From Spisula solida (taxonomy: Eukaryota > Mollusca > Bivalvia > Venerida > Mactridae), in the NCBI GenBank assembly GCA_947247005.1, contig OX365955.1, positions 21,123,322 to 21,187,321 of the forward strand: 64,000 nt of DNA, given 5' to 3'. Shown here piece after piece: positions 26,001 through 41,000 of this stretch (its first letter is position 1; every line of letters begins with the position of its first letter). The translations under genes were made by a program, and so were the position numbers. The notes under the pieces are model-generated. The model searched no databases, was not told the DNA's origin, and saw only the letters and a program-made list of their open reading frames with translations.

Positions 26001-29000
26001 GAGACATGACTTGTGCAAGTTAATTCCCTATCATAATATTAGAAAAAATGCTGAAGATAAATTTATGTCATCCAAGTAATTATTGCTATTAGCCATTGAA
26101 AAATGGTTGTTATATAATGGAAAGCGTTGGCCTAGAGGTAGGGTGCGTGCTTTGGGATCTATAGGTCCTTGGTTTCGATCCCGTCTGTGCCACTGCTTAA
26201 TTTAACTGAGCAAGAATAACCCACAATGCTCCACTCGACCAAGGTGTGAAGGTACCTGTTAGGGCGGTGTCTGTAAATGTTTGATATTCCTGGACGCTGT
26301 ATCTCGATGTTGGCTGCACAAAAACCAGGACAGAAATAGCCTCCCCAGGGAGACAGACTCGCACGCAGGTTTCCTTAGGTAGCCCAATGACCTGGTGAAG
26401 TTAAATGTCAATTGGGGCTGAACGGCTGAATTGTTGAAAGTGGCCCTCAAGAACTAGTAACTTAACTTTTTACTTTATTAGATGGTTTTGTTGGATTGTT
26501 GTCGAAAGGAACAGCTGCAACATTTTTTGTGATGCACATTATCTCCGCAATTTTTTTAGTTACATTGGTAAAAGTATACATGAATATTGATTAGCATGTG
26601 AAGTCACGTGCCTGGGTGTTTTATTCATGGTAAACTAGTTTCAGTAGAGTTATGGCCCTTGTCTGTAAAATATAAAATCTTTATGATTTTGCAATACAAT
26701 GCCACTTGTAAACCTGATTGACTTCTTGTACTTTTGTATTCATATGTCTACAGTACATTTAAGTACAGATAAAGACATTTCACCCTGCCACTGTATATCT
26801 ATAATCTATTCTTATATTGATGTCACATTAATCCGTATTTGGCTCTATTTTTGGTTATTTTAAAGCAATTTCTTTAGGAGAAGATGCCATTAGAGATTCC
26901 CCTCTTAGCGTCTTATATATCCCCCAGGTTTCAATTAGACCATTTATACTTTTAATACACTTCATTCTATTCCCAATTCAATGTTTTGTCATCTAATGTA
27001 TAATTTATAATAAGGTTTTGTACAATCGAACATACATAATAAATGTATGCATATATAATTTCAATATCACAGCTTGTCTGTTTAAATATCGAATATTAAT
27101 ATTAAATATATTATTAGAGTTTTCAGCTTTGACAATGTTTGTATTCAAATAAATGGATGTTTTTATGCATTAAAAATTGCTGCTGGAATATAGTGAAAGT
27201 GTTTAAGTGAATCAACTGTTGACAGAAATAAGGCCCTGTTTGTGTCATGAATTTTTTAGGGTGTGAAATATTTCTATAATGGATTTACTGGGCAACCTCT
27301 GAGTATTCCCTCAAACCTTTACACTTTGTTGATGATTTAATAATACTTCCACTTTAAGTGTTGTCATTAAGCATACTTTTTTGAGGTTTTTAACTCTCAA
27401 AATTGACATGTTCATTTTAAGTGTTTATGTCATAATAGTTTTCACTTAATCAAGTTATCAGTTTAAAGCATTTTGTTCAACTTTGTTCACTGAAGCCTAG
27501 ATATAAAGCTTTGCCTAAGAACAAAGCAACTGATATGACTGAAGTCATGGAATTAACAAATTGACGGATTATCTACCTTGGATATGTATTGTGTTTCATG
27601 GAACTGACTGATGTACTGTAAGAGGTGTAGACGAGGATGTCTGCTGGGTTTTTAGATACGTTAGCTTTTACTGAGGCACGTAGATTTCGTGCACGGAGGT
27701 TGCAAACTGTCCGTGCACAGACTACAGCCAATAGTAGCAGGAAAGTGGCACATAAACGTAAGTCAACAGATCTGTGGATGCTATAATGTTGATGCTAATT
27801 GAATGCTAATTGAAATAAAATGTGTTTGATTGGTGAACTGGGTACCGTTTTATCAAAGCACTTACGGAAATCTTAAACTTACGCTCAAATTTAAATTCTT
27901 TGTAAAGCTTTTACAACTACAAATAGGGGGCATGCATGATTTTTAGAAGTTTGTTAATTGAATTATAGTCCAGTCAGGATAAAAATCCAGTGACGCAGCG
28001 GTCGAGTCCACTTTAACGGTGTAAAACCAATTATAAAGGCTTATACTGTACAAACAACTATAATTTCAATGCTAAGCTAACATACTAAACTTCGCTCTTT
28101 TTTTATACCTGTTTAGACAATGGTTGTGATTTTTTGGGTACACATAAACTGCAACGTCACTGTCACAATATCCTAATTGGACTATATTCCAACTATTGTA
28201 GTTCTTGTTATCACAATTTGTTGTAGTTAAAGAATTACTAAGAATTGAAATTGAGACGTAAGTTTAAGTGTTCCGTAAGTGCTTTGATAATACAGTACCC
28301 TGATGATTCTCATTTACCAGTAACTATTTTTCACATATTCAGTAGTAATATATAGGATCTTTGTTTAACAGAGTCCCAGTACTACGTACATCAGTTATGT
28401 CCTTGCTTTATGACGGACCAATGGTCATTGTTAGTGAATCATATTAAGACAAGGAGTTGTGCATAATGTTAGCATGTTCATACATGTAGTATGATCTGAG
28501 GTACTATTTTTGATGATCATGTCCCATATTTTGGGCAGCAGCATCCATTAGTTGTCATTAATATCTTGCTATAATTGATTTATGTCCATTTGATTATGTT
28601 GTCTTTGTACGGCACATGCAATACCTCTGTGGGAACTTATTTGTCCTTCATGAATCTCTAATGTGTTGGATTTGATGCTCTCACCTAGAAATTTGGCAAA
28701 GGTGAATAAAGCATGCTTGAAAAGCTTTTCAAAACATTTCATATACAACAGCTACTCATGTTCTATCCTATACATAGCTAGGGCATTGTGTCAAATAAAA
28801 ATATTGGTTGATATGTAATTAAATTTTGCATGAATTAATTATAGTTCAAAATGGTGATAAAATATCAAAGGATTTCTCATAAATTGTTGTGAAAATGCTT
28901 GTTATATTAATTTTAAAGAATCCTGTGGAAATTTATTTTGTTAAGTATTAAGATAATTCTGCTGTTATTGCTGCATTCATTTAAGAAATTGTAAAAGCTG

Positions 29001-32000
29001 AATTACATGTGCTTATAATATTCTATGAGAATTATTTTATTCTATGAGAGGATCATCAGAGCTAAACTCCTTTCATTGAGGTTTTATATAGTAGCCAGAT
29101 CGATTGTTTGCTGAATATTAAATTGAAAGTATTCTTAAATTGTAAACACTAAAATATTCTGGAATAAATGCACATATAAATTGAGAACACAAACTCTAAA
29201 TTTTGTGTTTCAATTATATCTGAATATTTCAGTCTTCGACATTGATTAATTATTTCCAAATTTGGTATTTGACGATGTACAAAACATTCATTGATAGGGC
29301 TTTTTTTCGCTATTGAATAGGGGCTGTTATAAGGCCCCTCCCCTGAAAAAAATCTTTAAAATCATGCATTTTCCCCAAAAATGAAGTTAACCTTGACAAA
29401 ATCATTCCCCATGTTACCAAAATACCAGTATTTTTTCTCCTAATTAAAGGTAAGGCCCCTGATGATCCCCAAGATTAAAAAAGCCCTGATTGAGTATTTA
29501 TGCGATGCGACTAAGTATCTATGTATTTCATAACATAATTAAAGCCATCAAAGATAATAGATGTGTGTTATAATGGTATTATGTTTTGAAGTAATGTTAT
29601 TGGGTCATGCCCTGCGTTCCATGGTGTATAACTGGTTATTACTTCAGATCGCCTTCGTACAATAGATCGCTACCATATTTTTGTCATATAAAATTATTGA
29701 TCAACACATGATTATATTTAAATTTATTGTATACATCTAATCTAGTATTCAAGATTATATAAATGTAATTTAAGCTGCCTCAATGTACATGTAAATATAA
29801 TATGGTACAAACTGGCAATGCTATTCTTTCCTTCTTTGAAAACTTCGATCAAACTTGGTATAAACTTTTTTTACCAGTTGGCGTATAGTTTGACAATGGT
29901 CCTTAGCAACTGCTTGAGCTACATGTTTGTTGACTATTTGATAAATATAATTATGATGTTCCACTAACTAGCTAAAATCTTTAAACAAGAATCTGGTGTT
30001 GTTGGTGATTGAGGCATGCAGTTATTGGTATTGTACTTGCCTCCAGGGGCCTCATGAGTTTGAGCCCCACTGAGCAGAGTTTAAGCACTGACTGCACAAT
30101 TTGGTATATTGGTAGTCAGAAGCCTATCGGTCTGCGGGTTACCGGTATGTCTAACAAACCTGATTCACACCGACAAAACTGAAAGCTCATTGCAGATTTT
30201 CTGGCACATTTTTTAGCTCACCTGTCACAAAATGACAGTGTGAGCTTTTGTGATCACCCTTCGTCCATCACCCGTCTGTGAACAATTGGCATGTGTAGAC
30301 ACTAGAGGTCACAATTTTAGCCTAATCTTTATGAAACTTGGTCACAATGATCATCTCAACAAAATCTAGGCCAAGTTGGATATTGGGTCATCTGGGGTCA
30401 AAGACTAGGTCACAAGGTCAAATCATAGAAAAACCTTGTTTAGTCACTGGAGGTCACAAATTTGACTAAATCTTCATGAAACTTGGTCACAATGATCATC
30501 TCAACAAAATCTAGGTCAAGTTTCATATTGGGGTCATCTGGGGTCTAAAAATTGGTCACTAGGTCAAATCATAGAAACTGTGCAAGCACTGTGTTGGAAA
30601 GATCCAGGGAATTGTGGTGTAGCAATATGACAAATGATAGTCTTATATTTCACCATCAATGTATAATAAATAATTAAGTTTCAAAGTTGAATATATTGAA
30701 TATTAAATGATTTATTCTGAATGGAGGCAACATCCATCACACTGTGAGTGTTTTCAAAATCGATAATCAATCAGACTCACTCGAATGAAATGCATTATAT
30801 GCCTATATGTTATGCGTCACCTATATGAAGCTAATTACAGTCAAGTATTATTACACAGTATGGGTTGCATGGTGGTTGAGCAGCTAATGCTGTTGACTAC
30901 AGATCGAGAGGTCCCTGGAGCCCATTGCCTAACTAAGGCACTTTTAACTACATATATGCAGTAACACGCTACCTATAACTGTGCAGTGACTACCGAGCGC
31001 TCCCTTATGCAACATTCCACTTCAGTAGCACTTCGCTGAGCAACGGTCTGCTATCCACGAACAAGTAGCATATATAAAGGTTTGCCTTGATCGCTACGTA
31101 GCACTTTTTAAGCAAGCCGTTTCCTAAGCATAGTGCTATCGAGCGCTCTGTAGCGCTTCAGCTTGGCACCAGGCTCTTGGTTCAAATCTCGGCCAGAGCA
31201 CAAAAGGTCATTTCTGAAATGCTATTCAGTGATTCAGGGTTGAAACAGAATGACCTTGCATTTATGATTATCTCAGTTGAAAGCAATCAAAAAGCACCAA
31301 TACACTACTGGTAACCAGTCTAATACAATCAGATAGAATCAGTACATTGTATCGTTGATCTAATTGAATTGTGCAACATTTTATGTACAGCAACATAACT
31401 CCAGTGAACAAAATTAATATGGTTCACTGTTTCTATGATATTTATAAGCTTTTGAATATTTGTAGTAGTGTGTATAGGAGTTGATTGTTAATAGGGGAGA
31501 AACTTGTGTTGGCAGCCAGCTAACTCAGACGTAGAGCATTCCCCTGTAAGCGAAGGGCCCCAGGTTCATGGCCCGGCCTGGTTGCACATTTATCTCATCC
31601 GGCTACTTATTAACTTTGATGCACTTAACAGCCATTATAGTATAGTGGAACCCCGCATAAATTCGATATTATCAGTTCAAACAATGGTTCAATAAATAAA
31701 ACGCTGCAAGCTCAAGCTCCATGACAGTCATGATTTAGAAAGTTACTGGTAATGGTTCAACAGTGATTTGCAGCCCTTTATATGCTACAAGTGGATACCG
31801 ATATCTATTATGCGCACACTGACTTGAGCTGTTAAAACCCCATAAAAAGAATACTAATTTATTCATTGCCTATATATGATACCTTCGTAATTGGAGTTTT
31901 GATTGTTTGGTTGGCGAATTAAAATTGCAAAAACTTTCCAATTCTGATACAATTATTTGCAGGTGCTATTTTACGAGGGTAATCATTGATTAAATTTTAA

Positions 32001-35000
32001 CCTGTTTTAAATGTTACCCAGAATATCACAGGTTTTTCTCTCTGATGGTATGCATGCCAAATTTGATAAGAATCTTATGAGATAAGGTTAACTGTCTATG
32101 GAGTACTCCCGTAAAGTGGGAGATAATTGAAAGAAAGTGATTATAATTGATTGTATTTCCTCTGATAAATATTGATTTTTGAATCTAAGTATTTTGGTTG
32201 ACTTATATTGGATTGTACTTTTTTTAGTATCAAGTATCTATCTATCTATCAAAATACATAAAATATAAATAGTGCCGAGTCATTTGATAAAAAAAAGTGT
32301 ATCATCATGTTTCATTTATCAATACAGCAATAAATAATTGTTTAAAAATTCATTACTATAAAGTTTAAAATTACAAAATATGTGTGATTTTGATATCCTT
32401 ACCTTCCTAGACTTTTTCGCCATCCCAATTTTTAAAAAGATTTTTCAAGAATTAAATTTGTTTCTATTCTTCTTCTAAAACAATGTTTAGTTAACTTGAA
32501 AAATGAGGGTTGATCAGGAAGTTTGTATAAATAAATAATGCTGTGAATTATGTTCTATTGGTAACAAAGAATAATACCATCGTGATATTTAATACATTAC
32601 AATGCTCTCAGTTATAAAAATGGTGAAAATGCTTTAAAAAGTTTAGATAATTATGTTGATTTCAAAACAGTCATAAATGCACCCCACTTCGTGAACACCA
32701 CAAAACTAAACGACCTAATATGTAACGTCAAACTCCTGAGACTCTTTGTTTAATAGCAATTTTGGGATGGCAGCTCACTCTGTAGGACATGTATCAAGTT
32801 CACTGGCAATCTGTCTCTATGTTTTACTTGTATTTTTTTTGCTGATACCCCTCATTTTCCGTACTCATAACGACTATCAACAGCCATCCTGTTCTTCTGT
32901 TGTCTTCATTTGATCTTCTACCATCCTTGAATTGTTTGTGCTATTTGTAGATGACTGGCTACAAAATTTCTTTATTCCAATGGTTTCAGGTGGTGTCTGT
33001 CTCTATGTTATACTTGTATTTTTTTTGCTGATACCCCTCATTTTACCGTACTCATAACGACTATCAACAGCCATCCTTCTCTTCTGTTGTCTTCATTTGA
33101 TCTTCTACCATCCTTGAATTGTTTGTGCTATTTGTAGATGACTGGCTACAAAATTTCTTTATTCCAATGGTTTCAGGTGGTGTCTTTCATATTTCCCACA
33201 CACAATTTGATAATGCTTCTCATGTCAATGTCACCTGTTGGTGTCATGAGGCTGTTTCCCTTTCCTTGACGACTACTCAGATAAACAAATTGCTAATTTG
33301 AAGGCAGATGCAGTAAACAACTTTAGATTTCACGGAAATTATAGTCCAGTCAGGGTAAGAATACAGTGACGCAGCGGTCGGGTCCACTATTATGGTGTAA
33401 AACCAATTATAAAAGCTTAAGCCATAATTTCAATGCTAAATTTGCACTAGCTATTCAGACAATGGTTGTAATCCTCTGTGTACACATAATCGGCTACGTC
33501 ACTGTCACCAGATCCTAACTGGATTATATGTCATGATGTTTAAAGTGTAAGGCTTGCATGGGTTTTAGCCTTATAGAAAACTTAAAGGTGTGGTAAGGCT
33601 TTGATTAGTTGAATGACAGAGTAATTAATGTCATTTTGATATCAATATTTTGTTCTATTCTTTCAGGTCGTAACCAAGGTTATAAGAGTAACTTCCAGAC
33701 ATATGCAGAATGGGAGAAGAATTTTCCATACAACATGTCAGTCTCAGAAAGTTCTGAATCAGATGATTCCGACTCTGACGACAAGAAAGGTAACATATTA
33801 TAAATTTATTGCTATGTAAGGGAAACAACTCTATAATCAACTTTAGAATGAAAATAAAGTTGTCTCCCTTTGAATATGTTGACTGAAAACCTTGAAAAAA
33901 TAAACACAAGAACATTCATTGGATTATGTTTAGGGAACTGTCCAACTCATATTATACAATTCCAACAAATCTTGAATGTGTAAACATATGCAGGGTTGGT
34001 CGATCTGAAAAATGAATCAAATTTGGTAAGTTCTTCTTCGGGAATGGATGATTCTGAATCCCTTGAACTCTGATCAAGATTGGTTTGATTTGGTAAAACT
34101 TTGGTAAAAAACTGTCTGACAGTCTATTCATAATATAATATCTAAATAAATTTGTTCCTTGTAAGTAAATTCCATAGTCTCTACTCTCTTGAATAGTATG
34201 ATAAAAAACTACAGAAATCATTTGGATTATTCATCGATTCCAACCACATTATTAGCCTTTAATAAAATAGACCTGGATAAGGCTCTCAAAGATATATTCA
34301 TCATTCATTTGAAGATTGTGAAAGGATTGTTACAGGTGATAGTGGACATGTCCTCTGGGAATCTGAGGGTTACTGATTCGGTCACACTCTGTGACATACC
34401 AAACCTGCAAGGGCTTTTGGGGCTGTTGTAAGGGGTCTTTCATCGGAAAAAATCTTCAAAATCATGCAATGTCTCCACTAATGAGTAGACCACCAGTCCT
34501 CTATACTAAACAGTAACCCAATTATGTTACCAAAATACTAATATTTATCCTCAACTCTGCTAGGGTCCCTTATTCACAATGGAAAAATTCCCTGATTTGG
34601 TATACTTGTATTAGTCATTATAAAAATAGTTAAACAAAAGGAATGGTGTGTAAATAAGGAAACTTCCCTAATGTATGAAACTGATACTATATTCAGTTGA
34701 TGAGTAAGAAGCTAGTGGCGTTATATCTTTGATAAGAAACTGTATACAGTTAATTCCTCACCTCACTTCTTCTACACACCCGAGTATTGACCCTTTTAAC
34801 CATTATTGTCCATGCTTTCAATGTTAACTGACTTTCTTTGGTTGTAATCAATTTTTATCAATATGTGATTAATATAATGTTTAATGAGAGTTTTGACATC
34901 TAGATATTATCGACATATTCTGATACAGGGATTATTGCTTTAAATACGCAAGTTTGACACATTTCACGTCTTTAATTTACGAATTGTATTTATAATCATA

Positions 35001-38000
35001 TTGATCAATTGATCCCCTTCGAGTCATATACGACTGAAGTTTAAATTGTAAAACGATATATAATCTTAGCCAAATGGCAAGCGTGAAACAATTGATATAA
35101 AACCACACCAATGTATTATATTTAGTATTTAAAGATTTATTTAACAGTAAATGGCCTTTGAAGGAATTACACTGTGTAAATTATGTCACGAAAAATTAAC
35201 AAAGTTTGTATGTTGAAGTTAAATATAAGCAATGTATTCGGTATACAGACAGAGGCAGTTATCAATAAATGTATCTGACATTCTTTTGAGCAGCAAGGCT
35301 AACTAATGTTAGACAAACATTTGAATAGGTTGTCACTTCAAGACTGAAAACAATACCATGACTTCTGTGGACTATTTATCTAAAGCTGGCATTGTTTTGT
35401 CGAAGGGTTCAGCTTTAATACAATTGACTTAATATTCGTTATCTGAATGTAGTCGAGCGTGGATATTTGGTACAGGTCTATCTATGTATAATTTGTATGA
35501 TTTGTTCACGGTGAAGAGGTGACGCTCGAGATATCCGAACATCATAGAATTCATGTATTTATTCTGAGAGCGTCGGTCATTTCAAAATAAGATCTCTCAT
35601 TGTTCATGAAGGATGATCGTGTGTCAGGGCATTAAATCATGATCGCGCATGATATTGAAAATTTGATATCATAAAGGATAATTATAGTGATATGACTGTG
35701 AAAAAAACATGAATGTCTTGTGATCTAAAGTAAAAACTAAAAGAATTCTGATATTTTGAGGAATACTAATATTGAAGTGTAAATGAGGATTTTATCTACT
35801 GAATGTATGAAATAACAATGGTACATGTCCTAAGCTTGTTGTGTGTACTCTGTGATAAGAATTGGTGTTTTCTGGGTTAAGTTCATTTATAATGCATACT
35901 GCCACATTATTTCTAAGGCATTGCTTTGTGAGTGAAGGTAATAAAAAGCAGGATTGGATAATTAGGTTGTATTTATCTAGATACAGATCAAACGTTGTCT
36001 ATGTACAATTTTGTATTTGCTGTGTTGACTGTTTAGGAATTATATCTTTTTCATTCTGATTTTCGAAAATTATGTATAATTTGGTATAAATAATTATATT
36101 TTAAGTTTTCCTTAATTTCTGATGTCACCATACTTGTATTATTTAAAAAAAAAGACTTCAGTCAAAATTTTAGTGTGTTCTGACCGAACCTCTTTTAGGA
36201 ACCTTTTGTAAAATCTTTATGTTTCTTGTTTCAATTTCACTTTAATAATTTCATTCCAAATTTTGTTTACTGTTTAATGTCCTAAAATCATAAGTATGTT
36301 GTTTTAGTTCATTATTTCTCCCACAAATAGTGGGGGAGTCATTAATATTAATATTTTGCTGGACAAGAGTGTCTGCATGTCTGTCAAAAAGCTAAGTGTT
36401 CACGATTGTTCTCCTTATAACCATTAGCCTGATTTCAATGAAACTTCACATGAATGCTACTGGTACCAAGCCCGCTGATATCAGCGGTTAGTCAAGTTCC
36501 TAGACTATGTTGCAGATGAAGAATACTCGGTAGAACGAGAATGAGTTGTGCATAATAACAGCAATTTTAGATCAAATGAATTATGTCGGTATTATGGCCC
36601 CTTGTGGAAGACATATGTTTTCATGTCAAAAACCCTTCTAGTAACTACATAATTATATCCACAGTAAATGGTACCTGCATAGATTTCAAAAAAATATTTT
36701 TCATCATATTTTTCATCCAAATTGTTAGGATTTAAGGATCCTGTATAAATCAGAATGTTTGCGGCTCTTAAATGTTGTGGATGTTTATTGGCTATTGTGA
36801 GTTAGGGAATTTCATAGTGACACATAGTTAATAATAAGGTCTGACTGAACCATTTCACAAGTCTGAACCATTTCACAATTACCTGTTTACCAGCAGTTTA
36901 CAGGAGTGTACTGACAATAAATAACATGTTAATGTTCGATGAAATAATGTATGAATGTTTCCTTTGTGAATTCGGTCTTATTTTATTATCTTGAAACGAG
37001 ACTGTGGTTATATTGTATATATCAGGCGAGGTTGGGTTAGGAAATGTAAATATGTACGACAAGAAATAAACTTTTTATATATTGGAAAGTCAAATATATT
37101 GAAATAGGAATTGACCCGAATTATAGGTTTGGCGAATACGATTAATGTTTAACATCGTATTTGTTCGGTAAACTGTTCAGAGGCGTTAAGTGCACTTTAG
37201 CTTGTTTTAGCATTTGAGCCAACGGTTATTGATATAACTTGTGACGTTCTAAATCTAATATGAAAATATTTGAATGACTTTGTAAATAAAAATGTCCCCA
37301 TGTCTTACTCTGTTACTTTAACCAGCTTGTTGTGAATGGTCACATATTGATGTTCTTTCATTACTGTTTAAATATTTTTCATTTTTTCAAGTGTCGACAA
37401 ATAGTGTGTGATTTTAATAAGATACATAATGACTCCTACACTAAGCCGCGTCAGGTGCAGCAAATCATGCCATAGTTTTTTTTTAAAATATTGAAATATT
37501 GGTTTAATTTCTTTAACAAATCTAACATAAATTTTTTATTTTATACTGTTAAGATTGATTATACTGTAAAGCGACAAATTATTTTGCACAATTTAAGTTC
37601 GCAGAGTTTGCGAGTGGTATGAATCCACAAAGATGTTTAAAACTTAGAAATTGCAAGAATTCCTCTTTTCTTGAGTGACAGAAAAGTAACATGCTTATGC
37701 TTAAAGTTTACAAGGCGTGTATTAAGTATAAAACATGCGTAATAGAATCATGATATGACTAAAGTTTCGGGGAGATTGTAGTAGACTTAAATACGCAAAC
37801 ATTTGTAGCCAACAATTATATCGACAAACTGCGAAAATATGTATTTGCAAAAATTAGTTTGTTTACAGTAACTTTGATATCGTCAAGGGCCATAACTGTA
37901 ATTCACTGTTGACTTTATGCCTGTATATTTCTTTTCTATATTAATTTAAAATATATAGAGGATATTTGTTGATTTTGGTGTAAGATCGTATTTTATTTCA

Positions 38001-41000
38001 TCGAGTGATCACAGAAAATCAATATTTTCACGAGTGGCGTAGCCACGAGTGAAAATATAATTTTATGTGATCACGAGTGAAATAAAATTGATCTTTCACC
38101 AAAAATCAACAAATTTTCTGTTTATTATATGCTTTGATTTCTTTTAAAAGTGTACCGTAATTGGCTTAATTGGAAAAATCACGTCGAAAGTGGAACGTCA
38201 CGACGTGACAATTGTGACGTCATGATGACGTAACGCATATCTTAAAGCCCGGCGCCGTTGACGTTACGTTTCTTTTTCTGCATGATACTGGAACCAGCTT
38301 CTAAAACAGTGAAAATAACAAAGTGGTAATTTCACTGTTATTTTCACTGTTATTTTCACTGAAAAATTTCCGTAATCCATTGAAAGCAAATAATAAAAAT
38401 GCATCTTTACAAAAACATTTTGCTTCATTGCAACTATATTTTGTATTCAAGACATATATTATTGGAATACAAGTATCATCGTTCATAACCAAGTCATTAA
38501 TATTGTTTGTTATACAATTTCGGCTTCATTTTAAGACTTGAGTGTTATATTTTGCATGTTTACAAATGTATCAAGGGTGCAATAACAAGTTTGTATAAAT
38601 TCATTTTCTTTGCGTTGTAATATAAGTAGGTATGTGTAAATTTTTAAGCGTCATCGGTCTCCAGGTTTTGCCCAGGAGAAGCTTTGTTTGTTTGAATGCG
38701 GAGCATAGCCTTTATTTGCTAGTCAGCTTTCAGCTGAAATATGGCAGGCATATATGGATTTGAACCCGGGTCGCCAGATTAGAGGACAAGCGCGCTTACC
38801 ATTGAGCTACGGAGGCCACAAAGCAAGCCATGACCATCGTTTTTGACCATTCTTTTGTCTGTCAATCCGTCTGTCCATTTACTTTTAGTATTGCATAAAG
38901 TTTGCAATATTCTTAGCAACCTTGTTCATCAGAATTCATTGAAATTTATTGATAAGCTTCACTACCAAGGAGAGATGTACATAATGTTGCCATCCAGTTT
39001 CATGATTTTTCACATACTTTTTATAAGCATATCCATGGTATACTTGTGTTTCTGAAACAGTTTAACAATAGGCTCAGTAACTCACTAAGCTGTATTGACA
39101 CAATGCAATACATGCATACTGAAAGGTGCAACCATAAAACAGCTCTACCTGCCTCATCATTTATTACGTAGATGAACTACTATTGCTTCATGCAGCCTAA
39201 CCATATTGACTATAGTACAGACCTGAAAAAGCAATATGAGACTATAATCAAAGTGCTTTACCTATTGACAAAGCATTTTGGATTATTCATAATGTTTCCA
39301 TTCAATAATTTAGTCAATTAACCATTCCAAACCTCAATTAATGTTATTTAAACAGCAGTCACCTGAATAATTGAAGCTATATTATTGTATGCCAAACAAT
39401 ACAACAAGTCATTAAAACATTAACTGTGTACAAGTATATTTGCTGGAAATAATTGGTTGTTTTTGTATCAATCTATAATCATATTTCATAGACAACCATC
39501 ATCGAATGTGGCGTACTGAGTCTAAAGACCTCAATTATTATAAGACTACAATTATGGGACAATGAAAACTCAACATTTTATTGGAGTTCAATGGTCTTAG
39601 TTGTGCATCTATGTATTTAGATTCAGATTTGACTAGAGTTATGGCCCTTGAAATTAAGAAATTTTTCATGTGCCACTTATAAGGGTCCAAAAGAATAATT
39701 GCAGCTACATTCTTCAAATTCTATATGAAATTATTAGTCAGCATTTGTATGTGTCCATCTACTTATTTTTATTTGGATTCAGCTTGATTAAGTGGAGTTG
39801 TTGTCCTTGAAATTTTGATTATAACTCTATAAGTATTTGAACTACAGTCATCAAACTTCATAGGAATATAAATATTAGTCTAAAGCACATCAAATTGGCA
39901 CCTTGATATTTTAATTCAGATTCATCCAGTTTTAGTAGAATTATCACCCTTAACATTAATTGTTAAATTGCAATTGGGGTAATCCATGTTCTCTGGACAT
40001 CAAGCAAAATATTTCCAGTGTTATCACAAAATTATTATCATCAGATCGAATATTGGCAATAATGCGGTAATGTCATATATTTATTTCATATATTTACAAT
40101 GGATTGTCTGGGCTAAGTCTGATCAGGACAACCCTCTATGAAATATGGCCGGTTGGACCCCTTCTAAGAAAAAAAGCTGTGAAAAAAGAGTTGCTGGTTG
40201 AACCCCCTAATGAGAAAAAATTCTGAATCGACTTGTATTAAACAGCCACTTGCATTGATTATCCATATTGCATCTTAAGTGGCTGTTTAAGTCAAGTTTG
40301 ATTGTACATAATTCATAATACAATATAATATCTATAAATATACAGCTGTTTGATTTGGCTGACACCTCACATCCTATTAGCTTAAGTCGCTAATCAATAG
40401 ATATAATTTGACATTAAGATTTTATTAACGGTATTTTACATACAGAATTTATTCTCTACCATTGTTCTGCGTGTCTTGTATATCATTCAAAAGGTGTAAT
40501 AAAATTTGTCTTTATCGTTGCTTGCTAGAGATCTACATAAACGGATAAACTAAGATAATGTAATATGAATATATTAAAAAGACAACTTGATATACATTTA
40601 CATTTGATAATTTGTCGATTGTTATGATTTTAGACAAAGTATAGACACATCATTGTTGGACTTCAAGTTACTCTCTAATGTTAGATAGATGCACATCTGA
40701 ATTGTCCACTGAACAACAATGACAGCTGTCACAATTATTGAATTAAGATTCATTTCGTACTAAAAATTCTGTTGTTTGGAATTTTCAACTCTTTGATCCG
40801 ATGGGCTGATTATATTGCGTAAATTTATAGAAATATCAATTTGTTTATGTAGACGGAAATTCAATATTCCATTCATTGAAACCATTTGTTACTTGATCTG
40901 TAGGTTTATTGTACAAATTAAGAAGAAATGGTATGAGACGAACTGAATACCTACGCTTCATTGCAAACGTAACTATGATAAGACTAAAATACTGTTTAGA

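Noticed and set aside
38642..38822. tRNA gene on the minus strand (good boxes A and B)
   Set aside because: Box spacing fits, but the stems do not pair well and the same sequence with a shared tail recurs at 63310, so it is a SINE.
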